A stretch of 5,091 bases of DNA from Clostridiales bacterium (GTDB taxonomy: Bacteria > Bacillota > Clostridia > Christensenellales > Pumilibacteraceae), in the NCBI GenBank assembly GCA_029069015.1, contig JAIEBL010000064.1:1-5091 (forward strand), in the 5' to 3' direction. The notes beneath the pieces were generated by a model. The model was not told the origin of the DNA. It was given only the letters and a program-made list of their open reading frames with translations, and did no database searches. The position numbers were made by a program, and so were the translations under genes. Of the stretch, positions 1-5,091 are shown in pieces. Each line of letters begins with the position of its first letter. Within the stretch, counting starts at the first letter, position 1.

Positions 1-666
1 ATCTTCGACGAGATCTTCGCGCGTATAGCCGCCGCCCACAAAGGACGCGAGCATATCGCCGATTTGCGTATCTTTGTATGCAAGCACGAACGTTTTGAGC
101 GCGACGAGCGCAAGCTTTGCGTCGGTTGCGGCTTCGAACGTGTAGACGCCGTTTTGCGGTTTAACGATCTCGCCGCCTTGCTCGCGAAGGGCATCCATGA
201 TTTGCGAAAGGGGCGTTTTGCCGCTTCCGTCGGGCGTCAAGAGCTCTTCGAAGCTTACGTCGACCATGCTCGTAGCCACTTGGTCGGGGATAATGTCTCC
301 GTTTTGGTCGTAGACGGGGGCATAAAGAATGCCGTCTTTATACGTGTAGCTGTTGCCGATCGTGACCGACTGCCCTGCTACCGTCGTGGTCGCAGAATAC
401 GATGCCGCAAAGTCGATTTTCCCGTTCTGGTTCTTGATATCGATCGCAACCGACAACGGAACGTTTTTATTCAGCTCCGCGATATACGCAGTTGCATCCG
501 CGCTGACTTTCACGTCCTTTTCTTTGAGCGTGTTTTCCACCGCCGACGCAATCACTTCCTCCTGCGTGTATTCTCTGGGCGGCGGATCGTTATTACATGC
601 GGTAAACGAAAACAACAAGCATACCGCGGTAATCAGCAATACGATTTTTCCGAAAAACTTTTTCAC
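1..666 (-). CDS. Predicted lipoprotein of unknown function, partial (C-terminus beyond window)
   Basis: This reading frame is open for 222 codons from a GTG at 664-666 to the left edge without a stop, so the C-terminus is missing. The start is supported by AGGAG at 675-679, 8 bases upstream. The N-terminus is a typical Gram-positive lipoprotein signal: a basic start (VKKFFGK), a hydrophobic core of about residues 8-20, then FTAC with Cys24 as the probable lipidation site. Phe at -3 is less usual than Leu. A short polar linker (NNDPPP) follows. The rest looks like a soluble extracytoplasmic domain with alternating hydrophobic strands (about 70-125) and helical stretches (about 138-165 and 180-220). 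I do not recognise the family; substrate binding or an envelope role is only inferred from the lipoprotein signal. It has its own promoter (710-739), so it is probably a separate transcription unit from rlmD. Confidence 0.82.
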   Translation of the reverse strand, partial: MKKFFGKIVLLITAVCLLFSFTACNNDPPPREYTQEEVIASAVENTLKEKDVKVSADATAYIAELNKNVPLSVAIDIKNQNGKIDFAASYSATTTVAGQSVTIGNSYTYKDGILYAPVYDQNGDIIPDQVATSMVDVSFEELLTPDGSGKTPLSQIMDALREQGGEIVKPQNGVYTFEAATDAKLALVALKTFVLAYKDTQIGDMLASFVGGGYTREDLVED

Positions 667-674
667 GGCTTTCT

Positions 675-679
675 CTCCT
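675..679 (-). promoter_or_regulatory. Shine-Dalgarno for the lipoprotein gene
   Basis: AGGAG sits within a purine-rich run (GAGAGGAGAGA) 8 bases before the GTG at 664-666. It is the strongest ribosome binding site in the window and decides the choice of a GTG start. Confidence 0.75.
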
Positions 680-709
680 CTCTTTTTTCTCTTCTTTTTA
701 TATGCTAAA

Positions 710-739
710 AGTATACCACTCGTTTTTACTCATTGTCAA
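710..739 (-). promoter_or_regulatory. Sigma-A type promoter with extended -10, for the lipoprotein gene
   Basis: On the minus strand a perfect TTGACA (-35, at 734-739) is followed after 18 bases by TATACT (-10, at 710-715). TGG immediately before the -10 gives an extended -10 (TGn) element. Transcription would begin near 702-704, giving a leader of roughly 37 bases that contains the Shine-Dalgarno. The promoter lies in the gap downstream of the rlmD stop codon. I see no intrinsic terminator in 740-781: the short GCC/GGC hairpin possible there lacks a U-run. Readthrough from rlmD is therefore also possible. Confidence 0.72.
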
Positions 740-781
740 CCGCTAATTTTTGCCTTTCGCGCGGCTGCCCTTTGCCCTGCT

Positions 782-2128
782 TTACTCTTTTTTCGTAAGC
801 ACCGCGAGCGTCTCCACCCCTGCGCAATGCGGAAACATATCAAAGGGCGTGAGCTTTTGCAAATCGTATGCACTGCTTAGTACGGCGACGTCGCGGGCAA
901 GCGTATTGGGTGCGCAGGAAACGTATACGATTTTTTGCACGGGCGTTTCCGTCAGCGCAGTCAGAACGGCGGGTGCGCATCCGCTGCGCGGCGGGTCGAG
1001 CACCACCGTCTGCGGTTTGTTTTTCAAGTATTCGGGCAACGCCTCGGCGCAATCGGCGTTCACAAGCCGCACGGCGCTTTCCGAAATTCCGTTTCGCTCG
1101 TTTAAAAGCTTTGCGCTTTCCGTGGCTTTCTTCTCGCGCTCGATCGCCACCACGCGCGCGCCTTTTTTTGCCATAAGTGCCGAAAGGAGTCCCGCGCCGC
1201 TGTATGCGTCGAGCACCGTTTCGCCCACTTCTTCGAGCACGGCGTTATATAAAAGCTGCCGCACGCCGTCGTTGACCTGAAAGAAGCTTTGCGGGTGCAC
1301 TTCCGTCCAAAGTCCGTCTACGAGCACGGGTTTGGGCGTGCCGCCGAGTAGCGCGCTTTGCTCTCCCAAGATCACGTTGTTGCGGCCTTCGTTGAAATTG
1401 GCGTACAGCGTGCACGCCGAACCGAACGCCTCCCGCAGATCCTCGTAGAAGGGTGCAATGCGTTTTCCGCTCTTGCCGTTTACCACCACGGTCACGGTCA
1501 GCGTATTGCCTATTTTTCGCGCGACCAAGTGCCGCACGAGTCCCGTGCCGTCCTCTTCGTTGTATCCCGTCAGTTTTTCGCGCGTTAAAAAATCCGCAAA
1601 GAGCGCAAGCAGTTTTTCGTTCTCTTCGAACTGAATAGGGCATTTTCCGATTTCGCAAATGCGGTGCGAGCGTGCCGCAAAAAAACCTATTTTCGGTTGT
1701 GCGCCTCGTACGGGTACGCTCAGCTTATTGCGGTATGCGGTAATGCTCGGGCTTTTGACCGTTTCCTGTACGACGGCGTTCAGCTTCGCGATCTTACGGA
1801 ACGTATCCTGCACCGTCTGCCGTTTTATCGCCGTTTGAGCATCGTAGTCTATATGCTGCATGGCGCAGCCGCCGCACGTACGGAAGTGCGGGCAAAACGG
1901 TTCTCTTCTCTCCGCCGCGGGGCGTAAAACTGCCAAGAGTTTGGCGACGGCAAAAGAGGGCTTTACCATAATGACGTGCGCGCGCACGCGTTCATCGGGC
2001 AGTGCAAACGGCACGAAGACGGCATAGCCGCCTAAGTGCGCAACGCCCTCTCCTTCGTAGCCGACGCCGTCGATATCCGCTTCGATGACGTCGTTCTTTT
2101 TAACGGGTATTTCTCTTTCCGTTGCCAT
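782..2128 (-). CDS. rlmD: 23S rRNA (uracil-5-)-methyltransferase, RlmD/RumA family
   Basis: The 448-residue protein matches the RumA/RlmD family in length and domain order. Members use SAM to make 5-methyluridine in 23S rRNA (m5U1939 in E. coli; the single Gram-positive RlmCD enzyme also modifies U747). An N-terminal TRAM RNA-binding domain spans about 9-68. A [4Fe-4S] ligand set follows: Cys79, Cys85 and Cys88 (CPHFRTCGGC), with Cys163 (KCPIQ) as the probable fourth. PQSFFQVN is at 279-286. The SAM loop VLDAYSGAGLLS is at 305-316, and DPPRSGC at 378-384. The catalytic cysteine is Cys405 in YVSCAPNTLARD, and the probable general base is Glu439 (GVETLAVL). All key residues are present, so it should be active. 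The ATG lies 9 bases after the preceding gene's stop, with only a weak purine-rich stretch (AAAAGAG) as ribosome site, suggesting translational coupling. Which uridine or uridines it modifies cannot be told from sequence. TrmA is unlikely because of the TRAM domain and cluster cysteines. Confidence 0.95.
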   Translation of the reverse strand: MATEREIPVKKNDVIEADIDGVGYEGEGVAHLGGYAVFVPFALPDERVRAHVIMVKPSFAVAKLLAVLRPAAERREPFCPHFRTCGGCAMQHIDYDAQTAIKRQTVQDTFRKIAKLNAVVQETVKSPSITAYRNKLSVPVRGAQPKIGFFAARSHRICEIGKCPIQFEENEKLLALFADFLTREKLTGYNEEDGTGLVRHLVARKIGNTLTVTVVVNGKSGKRIAPFYEDLREAFGSACTLYANFNEGRNNVILGEQSALLGGTPKPVLVDGLWTEVHPQSFFQVNDGVRQLLYNAVLEEVGETVLDAYSGAGLLSALMAKKGARVVAIEREKKATESAKLLNERNGISESAVRLVNADCAEALPEYLKNKPQTVVLDPPRSGCAPAVLTALTETPVQKIVYVSCAPNTLARDVAVLSSAYDLQKLTPFDMFPHCAGVETLAVLTKKE

Positions 2129-2137
2129 AGCTCTTTT

Positions 2138-2734
2138 CTACTTGTTTTCGCTTTCTTGATTTTCGTTTTTATCGTCGATCACTTCGATATCCCGCTCGGG
2201 TACGGTGACGATATGCGCCGCTTTTTCGGCGCGCTTTTTGTGCACGTAGCTCTCGATGGGTATCCAAAGCATGATACACGCCGCCGCTGCGCAGAGCGCG
2301 GTAAAGGACGCTTCGATATAGGTAAACGCGCCCACGATGCCCGCAACGATCAGTCCGCACGCCGCCGCAAAGATACGCTTTGCCGCCTGCCGCATTTTGG
2401 TTTCATTAAGCGCAAAAGATGCAAGAAGCGCCACGAGTCCTAAGCTCCCGAGCACGGCGAGCACCAAAAGATTATTGCGCATGAAATGAAACCAGCGGTT
2501 GATCAGCAGGAATACACCCGCAAGCTCCGAAACGACCGCCGCCCCGATGAGCATTTCGCCCGTTTTCGAGCGAATCAGTATGCGGTATAACAGCCACATC
2601 ACGCACCCGCTCAGCAGTCCGATTATCCCGTACGAAAAGCTGAGTATCCACGAAAAGTACGGAAAGACCGCCACCAAAATTCCCACGGCAAGAATCGCTG
2701 CCGCTATGCAAAAATACTGTATTTTATTTTTCAC
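2138..2734 (-). CDS. Six-helix membrane protein of unknown function (start probably GTG 2734)
   Basis: The frame is open from an ATG at 2824 (228 residues), with other starts at ATG 2794 and GTG 2734. I prefer GTG 2734 (198 residues, VKNKIQYFC...). The DNA upstream is a repeat whose other copy places the smpB ATG at exactly this position, and CCGAGGAT lies 6-9 bases before the GTG. The 30 residues read from 2824 (including SEIQQLSEHYKS) would be translated repeat. From the GTG, six hydrophobic helices are apparent, numbered on the long frame: about 36-54, 58-81, 91-108, 117-138, 150-170 and 172-190. They are followed by a basic patch (HKKRAEK) and an acidic, polar tail (about 205-228), probably cytoplasmic. 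No catalytic motif, transporter signature or family is recognisable. It lies between smpB and rlmD, 9 bases before rlmD, so it is likely co-transcribed, but this does not reveal its function. Confidence 0.75.
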   Translation of the reverse strand: MKNKIQYFCIAAAILAVGILVAVFPYFSWILSFSYGIIGLLSGCVMWLLYRILIRSKTGEMLIGAAVVSELAGVFLLINRWFHFMRNNLLVLAVLGSLGLVALLASFALNETKMRQAAKRIFAAACGLIVAGIVGAFTYIEASFTALCAAAACIMLWIPIESYVHKKRAEKAAHIVTVPERDIEVIDDKNENQESENK

Positions 2735-2763
2735 TTTTTTGATCCTCGGATAGTTGCTTTTAT
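2732..2763 (-). repeat. Partial copy (A) of intergenic repeat, including a start codon
   Basis: Bases 2732-2760 match 3363-3391 at 26 of 29 positions. The matched segment runs from the start codon (GTG here, ATG of smpB there) through a run of A residues and the CTATCCGAG box on the minus strand. A C-to-G change turns CCGAGC into CCGAGG here, which improves the Shine-Dalgarno. Only the gene-proximal end of the repeat is present; copy B follows at once. Confidence 0.8.
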
Positions 2764-2823
2764 AATGCTCGGATAGTTGCTGTATTTCGCTCATCGTTGT
2801 TTTAGCCCTCGACAAGCTTTTCA
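2764..2823 (-). repeat. Intergenic repeat copy B
   Basis: This copy contains the box TGCTCGGATAGTT (plus strand, 2766-2778) and ends with CCTCGA (2807-2812) and GCTTTTCATT. Its 47-base core (2766-2812) matches copy C (2825-2871) at about 36 of 47 positions without gaps, at a period of 59 bases. The most conserved parts are the two ends. Confidence 0.8.
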
Positions 2824-2900
2824 TTGCTCGGATAGTTTCTGTTTTTCGCTTACCGCAGCTCCCGTCCTCGACTTGCTTTTAATTCTGAATTCTACATTCT
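2824..2900 (-). repeat. Intergenic repeat copy C
   Basis: The core at 2825-2871 shares the TGCTCGGATA start and the CCCGTCCTCGA end (plus strand) with copy D. The similarity continues into GCTTTT(A/C)ATTCTG(A/C)ATTC (about 2875-2892). A short run of ATTCT/AATTC words follows up to the smpB stop at 2916. Together with A and B it fills almost the whole 2735-2915 stretch. No RNA gene or terminator hairpin with a U-run is seen there. Confidence 0.8.
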
Positions 2901-2915
2901 TAATTCTTATTTTCT

Positions 2916-3365
2916 CTACTTCGTGCTTTCCTTGATTTGGCGTTCGGTGTCGCGCTTTATATCTTTTTCGCGCGCGGTGTCGCGCTTGTCGTAGAGCTTT
3001 TTGCCGCGGCATAGACCTATTTCCACTTTGACGCGGTTTCCTTTAAAGTACAGTTTCGTGGGCACAAGGGTAATGCCTTTCTGCCGCACCTTGCCCTCTA
3101 ACTTGCTCAACTCCGCTTTATGCAATAAAAGTTTCCTATCCCGCCGCTCTTCGGAGTTGAACACGCTGCCTTTGGCGTACGGCGCAACGAACATATTTTT
3201 GAGCCACAGCTCGCCGTTCTCCAATTTGCAAAAACTGTCTTTTAAGTTCACGTTCTGCATTTTGATGGACTTGACTTCGTTGCCCGAAAGGACGATGCCC
3301 GCCTCTACGGTATCGTCTATAAAATAATCGAAGTACGCTTTTTTATTGGTATCAATAATCTTCAT
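2916..3365 (-). CDS. smpB: SsrA (tmRNA)-binding protein SmpB
   Basis: The 149-residue protein has the normal length for SmpB. SmpB binds tmRNA and brings it to stalled ribosomes, where its C-terminal tail occupies the empty mRNA channel. The oligonucleotide-binding barrel covers about 1-120, with the hallmarks NKKAYFDYFI (7-16), EAGIVLSGNEVKSI (21-34) and a SFCKLENGELWLKNMFVAPY region (44-63). The tail has GKKLYDKRDT at 121-130, then a basic, charged stretch expected to form the helix entering the mRNA channel. Tyr125 replaces the His of E. coli GKKxHDKR, a common form in Firmicutes. The ATG at 3363-3365 lies inside repeat copy D and has only CCGAGC as a weak ribosome site. The gene for tmRNA is not visible in the window, nor is rnr, a frequent neighbour. 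Confidence 0.97.
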   Translation of the reverse strand: MKIIDTNKKAYFDYFIDDTVEAGIVLSGNEVKSIKMQNVNLKDSFCKLENGELWLKNMFVAPYAKGSVFNSEERRDRKLLLHKAELSKLEGKVRQKGITLVPTKLYFKGNRVKVEIGLCRGKKLYDKRDTAREKDIKRDTERQIKESTK

Positions 3366-3440
3366 TTTTTTGATGCTCGGATAATTGCTTTATTTTTCTA
3401 TCGCCGTTCCCGTCCTCGATCGGCTTTTCATTCTGCATTC
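3366..3440 (-). repeat. Intergenic repeat copy D, filling the mnmE-smpB gap
   Basis: The whole gap between the smpB start and the mnmE stop (3443) consists of one repeat unit. It has the TGCTCGGATA box at 3374-3383, CCCGTCCTCGA at 3409-3419 (11 of 11 identical to copy C), and GCTTTTCATTCTGCATTC to about 3440. Relative to copies B and C its core has one indel (46 against 47 bases). The short GCCG/CGGC pairing possible in it lacks a following U-run on the minus strand, so I do not call it a terminator. Confidence 0.8.
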
Positions 3441-3442
3441 GT

Positions 3443-4783
3443 TTACTTTCCTACGCAGAAGCGGGAAAAGATTTCGCCAATCAGGTCTTCGGTAGGTTCT
3501 TTGCCTAAGATTCTGCCAAGTGCGCGCAAAGCGTCGCTCAGATCGGCGCACACGCAATCGACGGTTTCGTTTTTCAAAGCAACCTGTGCGCGGGCAAGCG
3601 CTTTATCTGCACTGACTAGCGCATCGTACTGCCGCGCGTTGGTGATCGCGCTCCCGCCTTTTTCCCAATCTTTGCATTTCGCGTATATGACTTCCGTCAG
3701 CTTTTCCACGCCCTCGCCGCTTTGTGCGTTGAGATAAATGCAATCTTCCGTACTCTGTTTGTTTACCTTTCCGAAGCAGTTGACGACGCGCAATTGTTTA
3801 TCTTTTGCGCCGCCATTTTCCGCTAATACTTCTTCCGCTTTCTTCTCTCCTTCGCGTACGACAAGAAGCGTCAAGTCGGCGCTCTGTACTTCGCGTTTGC
3901 TGCGGTCGATACCTTTTCGTTCGGCGTCGCTGTCCGTTTTCCGTTCGCCCGCCGTATCGACGAGCACGACCGCAATATCGCGTAAGCTTATTTTTTCCTC
4001 TATCGTGTCGCGCGTCGTCCCCGCTTCATTCGATACGATGGCGCGCTCTGCGCCGAGAAGTGTATTGAAAAGCGTTGACTTTCCTGCGTTGACTTTTCCG
4101 CAGAGCACGACGCGTGCGCCTTCCCGCACGATACGGCTTGCGTTGTATCCGTCTTTTTCGCGCGCTATTTTCTGCCGCAGTTCATCTATGCCTTTTTCCG
4201 CTTCGGTGCGCGTCACTTCTTCTACGTCTTCTTCCGGGTAATCAATGCTCACTTCTACCCGCGCAAGAAGCGTAACGCAATTTCCATACAGTTCTTCGAT
4301 GATCTTCCGCGTTCTTCCCTCGCTTTGAAGGAAAGCCGCTTTTACTGCGTTTTCACTCTCGGCGTCGATCAGATCGACGATCCCCTCGGCTTGCGTCAAG
4401 TCTATTCTGCCGTTCAAAAATGCGCGCCGCGTAAACTCTCCTTTTTCCGCTATGCGTGCACCGCCTTCGATAAAACTGAGAAGCGCAAGCTCCGTGAGCT
4501 TTTTTCCCCCGTGAAAATAGAGCTCGACGCTTTCTTCGCCCGTATAACTTTTACCGCTGTCGTACCGAACTGCCATAATATGGTCGTTTATCTTCCCGCA
4601 AAAAAGGCAGGATACCATTTTGGCATGCGGCAAATCTACCGTTTCGTTTTGTTTATTCTCTTTTACGTTTTTCAGAAAGGACTGCGAAAATCTACCACTT
4701 CCCTTTCCGGAAAGTCGTATCATACTGACCGCACCGCTGCCGCGCGCCGTACTGATTGCCGCAATAATATCTCTTTCTTCCAT
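3443..4783 (-). CDS. mnmE: tRNA uridine-5-carboxymethylaminomethyl(34) GTPase MnmE
   Basis: The 446-residue protein has the full MnmE (TrmE) plan. With MnmG it installs carboxymethylaminomethyl at the wobble uridine of certain tRNAs, using a methylene-THF-derived carbon and GTP hydrolysis. The N-terminal folate-binding domain (about 1-118) opens with IIAAISTARGSGAVSMIRLSG. The helical domain carries GEFTRRAFLNGRIDLTQAEG (115-134). The inserted Ras-like G domain (about 222-370) has P-loop GKVNAGKS (229-236), TTRD (256-259) and DTAG (276-279). The C-terminus has ITNARQYDAL (380-389) and ends in FCVGK, the form of FCIGK that contains the catalytic cysteine (Cys443). Odd points: the NKxD motif is replaced by NCFG (335-338) and the SAK motif by NAQ (352-354), although the frame is intact. 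The start follows only a weak AAGTG ribosome site. Upstream is the origin-like region; mnmG, a frequent neighbour, is not in the window. Confidence 0.96.
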   Translation of the reverse strand: MEERDIIAAISTARGSGAVSMIRLSGKGSGRFSQSFLKNVKENKQNETVDLPHAKMVSCLFCGKINDHIMAVRYDSGKSYTGEESVELYFHGGKKLTELALLSFIEGGARIAEKGEFTRRAFLNGRIDLTQAEGIVDLIDAESENAVKAAFLQSEGRTRKIIEELYGNCVTLLARVEVSIDYPEEDVEEVTRTEAEKGIDELRQKIAREKDGYNASRIVREGARVVLCGKVNAGKSTLFNTLLGAERAIVSNEAGTTRDTIEEKISLRDIAVVLVDTAGERKTDSDAERKGIDRSKREVQSADLTLLVVREGEKKAEEVLAENGGAKDKQLRVVNCFGKVNKQSTEDCIYLNAQSGEGVEKLTEVIYAKCKDWEKGGSAITNARQYDALVSADKALARAQVALKNETVDCVCADLSDALRALGRILGKEPTEDLIGEIFSRFCVGK

Positions 4784-4800
4784 TTTTCACTTAAATAGGG

Positions 4801-4809
4801 TTATACACG
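4801..4809 (+). promoter_or_regulatory. Near-consensus DnaA box
   Basis: TTATACACG matches TTATNCACA at all but the last base. It is the box nearest mnmE, 18 bases before its start codon. Its complement contains TATAAC, a possible -10 for mnmE, but no good -35 accompanies it. Confidence 0.5.
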
Positions 4810-4825
4810 CCTTATCCCCTGAAAG

Positions 4826-4834
4826 TTATCCACA
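4826..4834 (+). promoter_or_regulatory. DnaA box, perfect
   Basis: TTATCCACA, identical to the classical high-affinity R1-type consensus. Confidence 0.88.
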
Positions 4835-4835
4835 T

Positions 4836-4844
4836 TGTGGAAAA
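4836..4844 (-). promoter_or_regulatory. DnaA box, 8 of 9
   Basis: TTTTCCACA on the minus strand, separated by one base from the perfect box at 4826-4834 and opposed to it. Confidence 0.7.
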
Positions 4845-4847
4845 CTC

Positions 4848-4856
4848 TGTGGATAA
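4848..4856 (-). promoter_or_regulatory. DnaA box, perfect
   Basis: TTATCCACA on the minus strand, three bases from the middle box and in the same orientation as it. Confidence 0.88.
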
Positions 4857-4949
4857 CTTTGGGTTTAGTTTTTTGTTTTTTACTTTTTTCTTTATTTCCG
4901 TTCGACGATTGTTAATAAAATGTTGGTTATTTTAGTAAAAGTGTAAAGA

Positions 4950-4958
4950 TTGTCCACA
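4950..4958 (+). promoter_or_regulatory. DnaA box, 8 of 9
   Basis: TTGTCCACA differs from the consensus at one position. It stands alone in an A/T-rich stretch about 90 bases from the main cluster. Confidence 0.6.
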
Positions 4959-5032
4959 TTTTGTTTTTCGATCGTTTACGTTATCTTGTATTTTATTTTT
5001 CCTTTTTTTGAGAAAATAACACTAAATACGGA

Positions 5033-5041
5033 AAATCCACA
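5033..5041 (+). promoter_or_regulatory. Weak DnaA box next to the putative unwinding site
   Basis: AAATCCACA (7 of 9) is followed by TTTACACGTCC, whose ACACG resembles the box at 4801-4809. Position rather than sequence supports it: the trio-like triplets start 13 bases downstream, with the more G/C-rich ACGTCC between. Confidence 0.45.
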
Positions 5042-5053
5042 TTTACACGTCCT

Positions 5054-5074
5054 CTACTTCCATCACTACTATCT
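5054..5074 (-). promoter_or_regulatory. DnaA-trio-like triplet run
   Basis: Read 3' to 5' on the minus strand, the seven in-phase triplets include GAT, GAA (first and second) and GAT, GAT (fifth and sixth). The third, fourth and seventh diverge. The DnaA-trio known from B. subtilis is a run of 3'-GAT-type triplets between the last DnaA boxes and the A/T-rich melting site, on which DnaA assembles as a single-strand filament. The location and phase fit. Confidence 0.6.
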
Positions 5075-5091
5075 AAAATATTATATATATA
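5075..5091. other. A/T-only tract, start of the putative DNA unwinding element
   Basis: Every base from 5075 to the window edge is A or T, ending in alternating TA steps, which are among the easiest sequences to melt. It follows the triplet run directly and continues beyond the window. Confidence 0.6.

Larger units (their letters stand above)
4822..4860. repeat. 13-bp perfect inverted repeat carrying three DnaA boxes
   Basis: AAAGTTATCCACA (4822-4834) and its exact complement TGTGGATAACTTT (4848-4860) flank a 13-base loop. Each arm contains a perfect DnaA box: TTATCCACA on the plus strand at 4826-4834 and on the minus strand at 4848-4856. The loop contains a third box on the minus strand, TTTTCCACA at 4836-4844 (8 of 9). 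The first two boxes are head to head, one base apart. DnaA protein should bind here as a closely packed group. Confidence 0.88.
4801..5091. other. oriC: Probable chromosomal replication origin (oriC), right end cut by window
   Basis: This stretch has no credible gene. It combines clustered DnaA boxes (4801-4856), a pyrimidine/T-rich spacer (about 4857-4949), isolated boxes (4950-4958 and about 5033-5041), a triplet run like a DnaA-trio (5054-5074) and a TA-only tract that continues past the edge. This order (boxes, trio, A/T-rich unwinding site) is that of the B. subtilis basal unwinding system. All five genes are oriented away from it. An origin next to mnmE fits the known rpmH-mnmE-mnmG/dnaA neighbourhood. 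The seen parts are direct; origin function is inferred. A DnaA-regulated promoter region for mnmE is the main alternative, and the two are not exclusive. Confidence 0.78.

Noticed and set aside
64..708. Long plus-strand open frames opposite the lipoprotein (64-708, 353-880)
   Set aside because: They are antisense to a frame with a clear lipoprotein signal, Shine-Dalgarno and promoter, and their translations are rich in Arg/Phe/Val with no recognisable domain.
2764..2900. CRISPR-like array from the repeated CTCGGATAG box
   Set aside because: There are too few units, the spacers are themselves similar between copies, and the period is irregular. There is no cas gene.
2825..2915. tmRNA gene (ssrA) beside smpB
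   Set aside because: The gap is only about 90 bases, is occupied by repeat DNA, and has no tRNA-like 3' end.
2945..2987. 13-base direct repeat CGGTGTCGCGCTT inside smpB (2945-2957 and 2975-2987)
   Set aside because: It encodes the repeated KRDT of the charged SmpB tail at a 10-codon spacing, which is ordinary for this region of the family.
2821..3012. Minus-strand 63-residue frame overlapping the smpB 3' end
   Set aside because: It is an out-of-frame shadow of the basic smpB tail extended into repeat DNA, with no ribosome site of its own.
4822..4885. Intrinsic terminator: inverted repeat followed by T-rich DNA on the plus strand
   Set aside because: No plus-strand gene ends here, the loop is 13 bases, and the arms are perfect DnaA boxes, which explain the symmetry better.
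4857..4949. Promoter search in the T-rich spacer for rightward or mnmE transcription
   Set aside because: Several A/T-rich -10-like words occur, but none has a matching -35 at 16-18 bases, so no call is justified.

Overview
The window looks like a piece of a Bacillota chromosome, most likely an uncultured Clostridia-type organism. The reasons are moderate G+C with A/T-rich gaps, a GTG-started lipoprotein with a strong purine-rich Shine-Dalgarno, a Firmicutes-style SmpB tail (GKKLYDKR) and an origin with a Bacillus-like plan. The genus cannot be named from the sequence alone.

All five supported genes lie on the minus strand. From right to left they are mnmE (tRNA wobble-uridine modification GTPase), smpB (tmRNA-binding trans-translation factor), an unrecognised six-helix membrane protein, a TRAM-domain 23S rRNA uracil-5 methyltransferase of the RlmD/RumA family, and a predicted lipoprotein that runs off the left edge. 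The first four are separated by gaps of 9 to about 90-180 bases with no convincing terminator between them, so they may be co-transcribed. The lipoprotein has its own near-consensus promoter. The first, second and fourth genes form a translation/RNA-modification set; the membrane protein has no visible link to that theme.

The right-hand ~300 bases (4784-5091) hold no gene. They have the anatomy of a chromosomal replication origin. There are two perfect DnaA boxes in a 13-bp inverted repeat with a third near-perfect box in its loop, further near-consensus boxes on both sides, then a run of triplets resembling a DnaA-trio element that passes directly into a TA-only tract at the window edge. Every gene in the window is transcribed away from this region, as expected for leading-strand genes next to oriC. 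In many Firmicutes rpmH-rnpA-yidC-jag lie between the origin and mnmE; here mnmE directly abuts the origin-like DNA.

A second unusual feature is a small intergenic repeat of about 47-75 bp. It fills the mnmE-smpB gap once and occurs as two tandem copies plus a partial copy before the membrane-protein gene. The repeat includes the translation start region. Its alignment places the smpB ATG opposite a GTG at 2732-2734, which suggests that the membrane protein starts there and that the apparent 30-residue N-terminal extension is repeat-derived.
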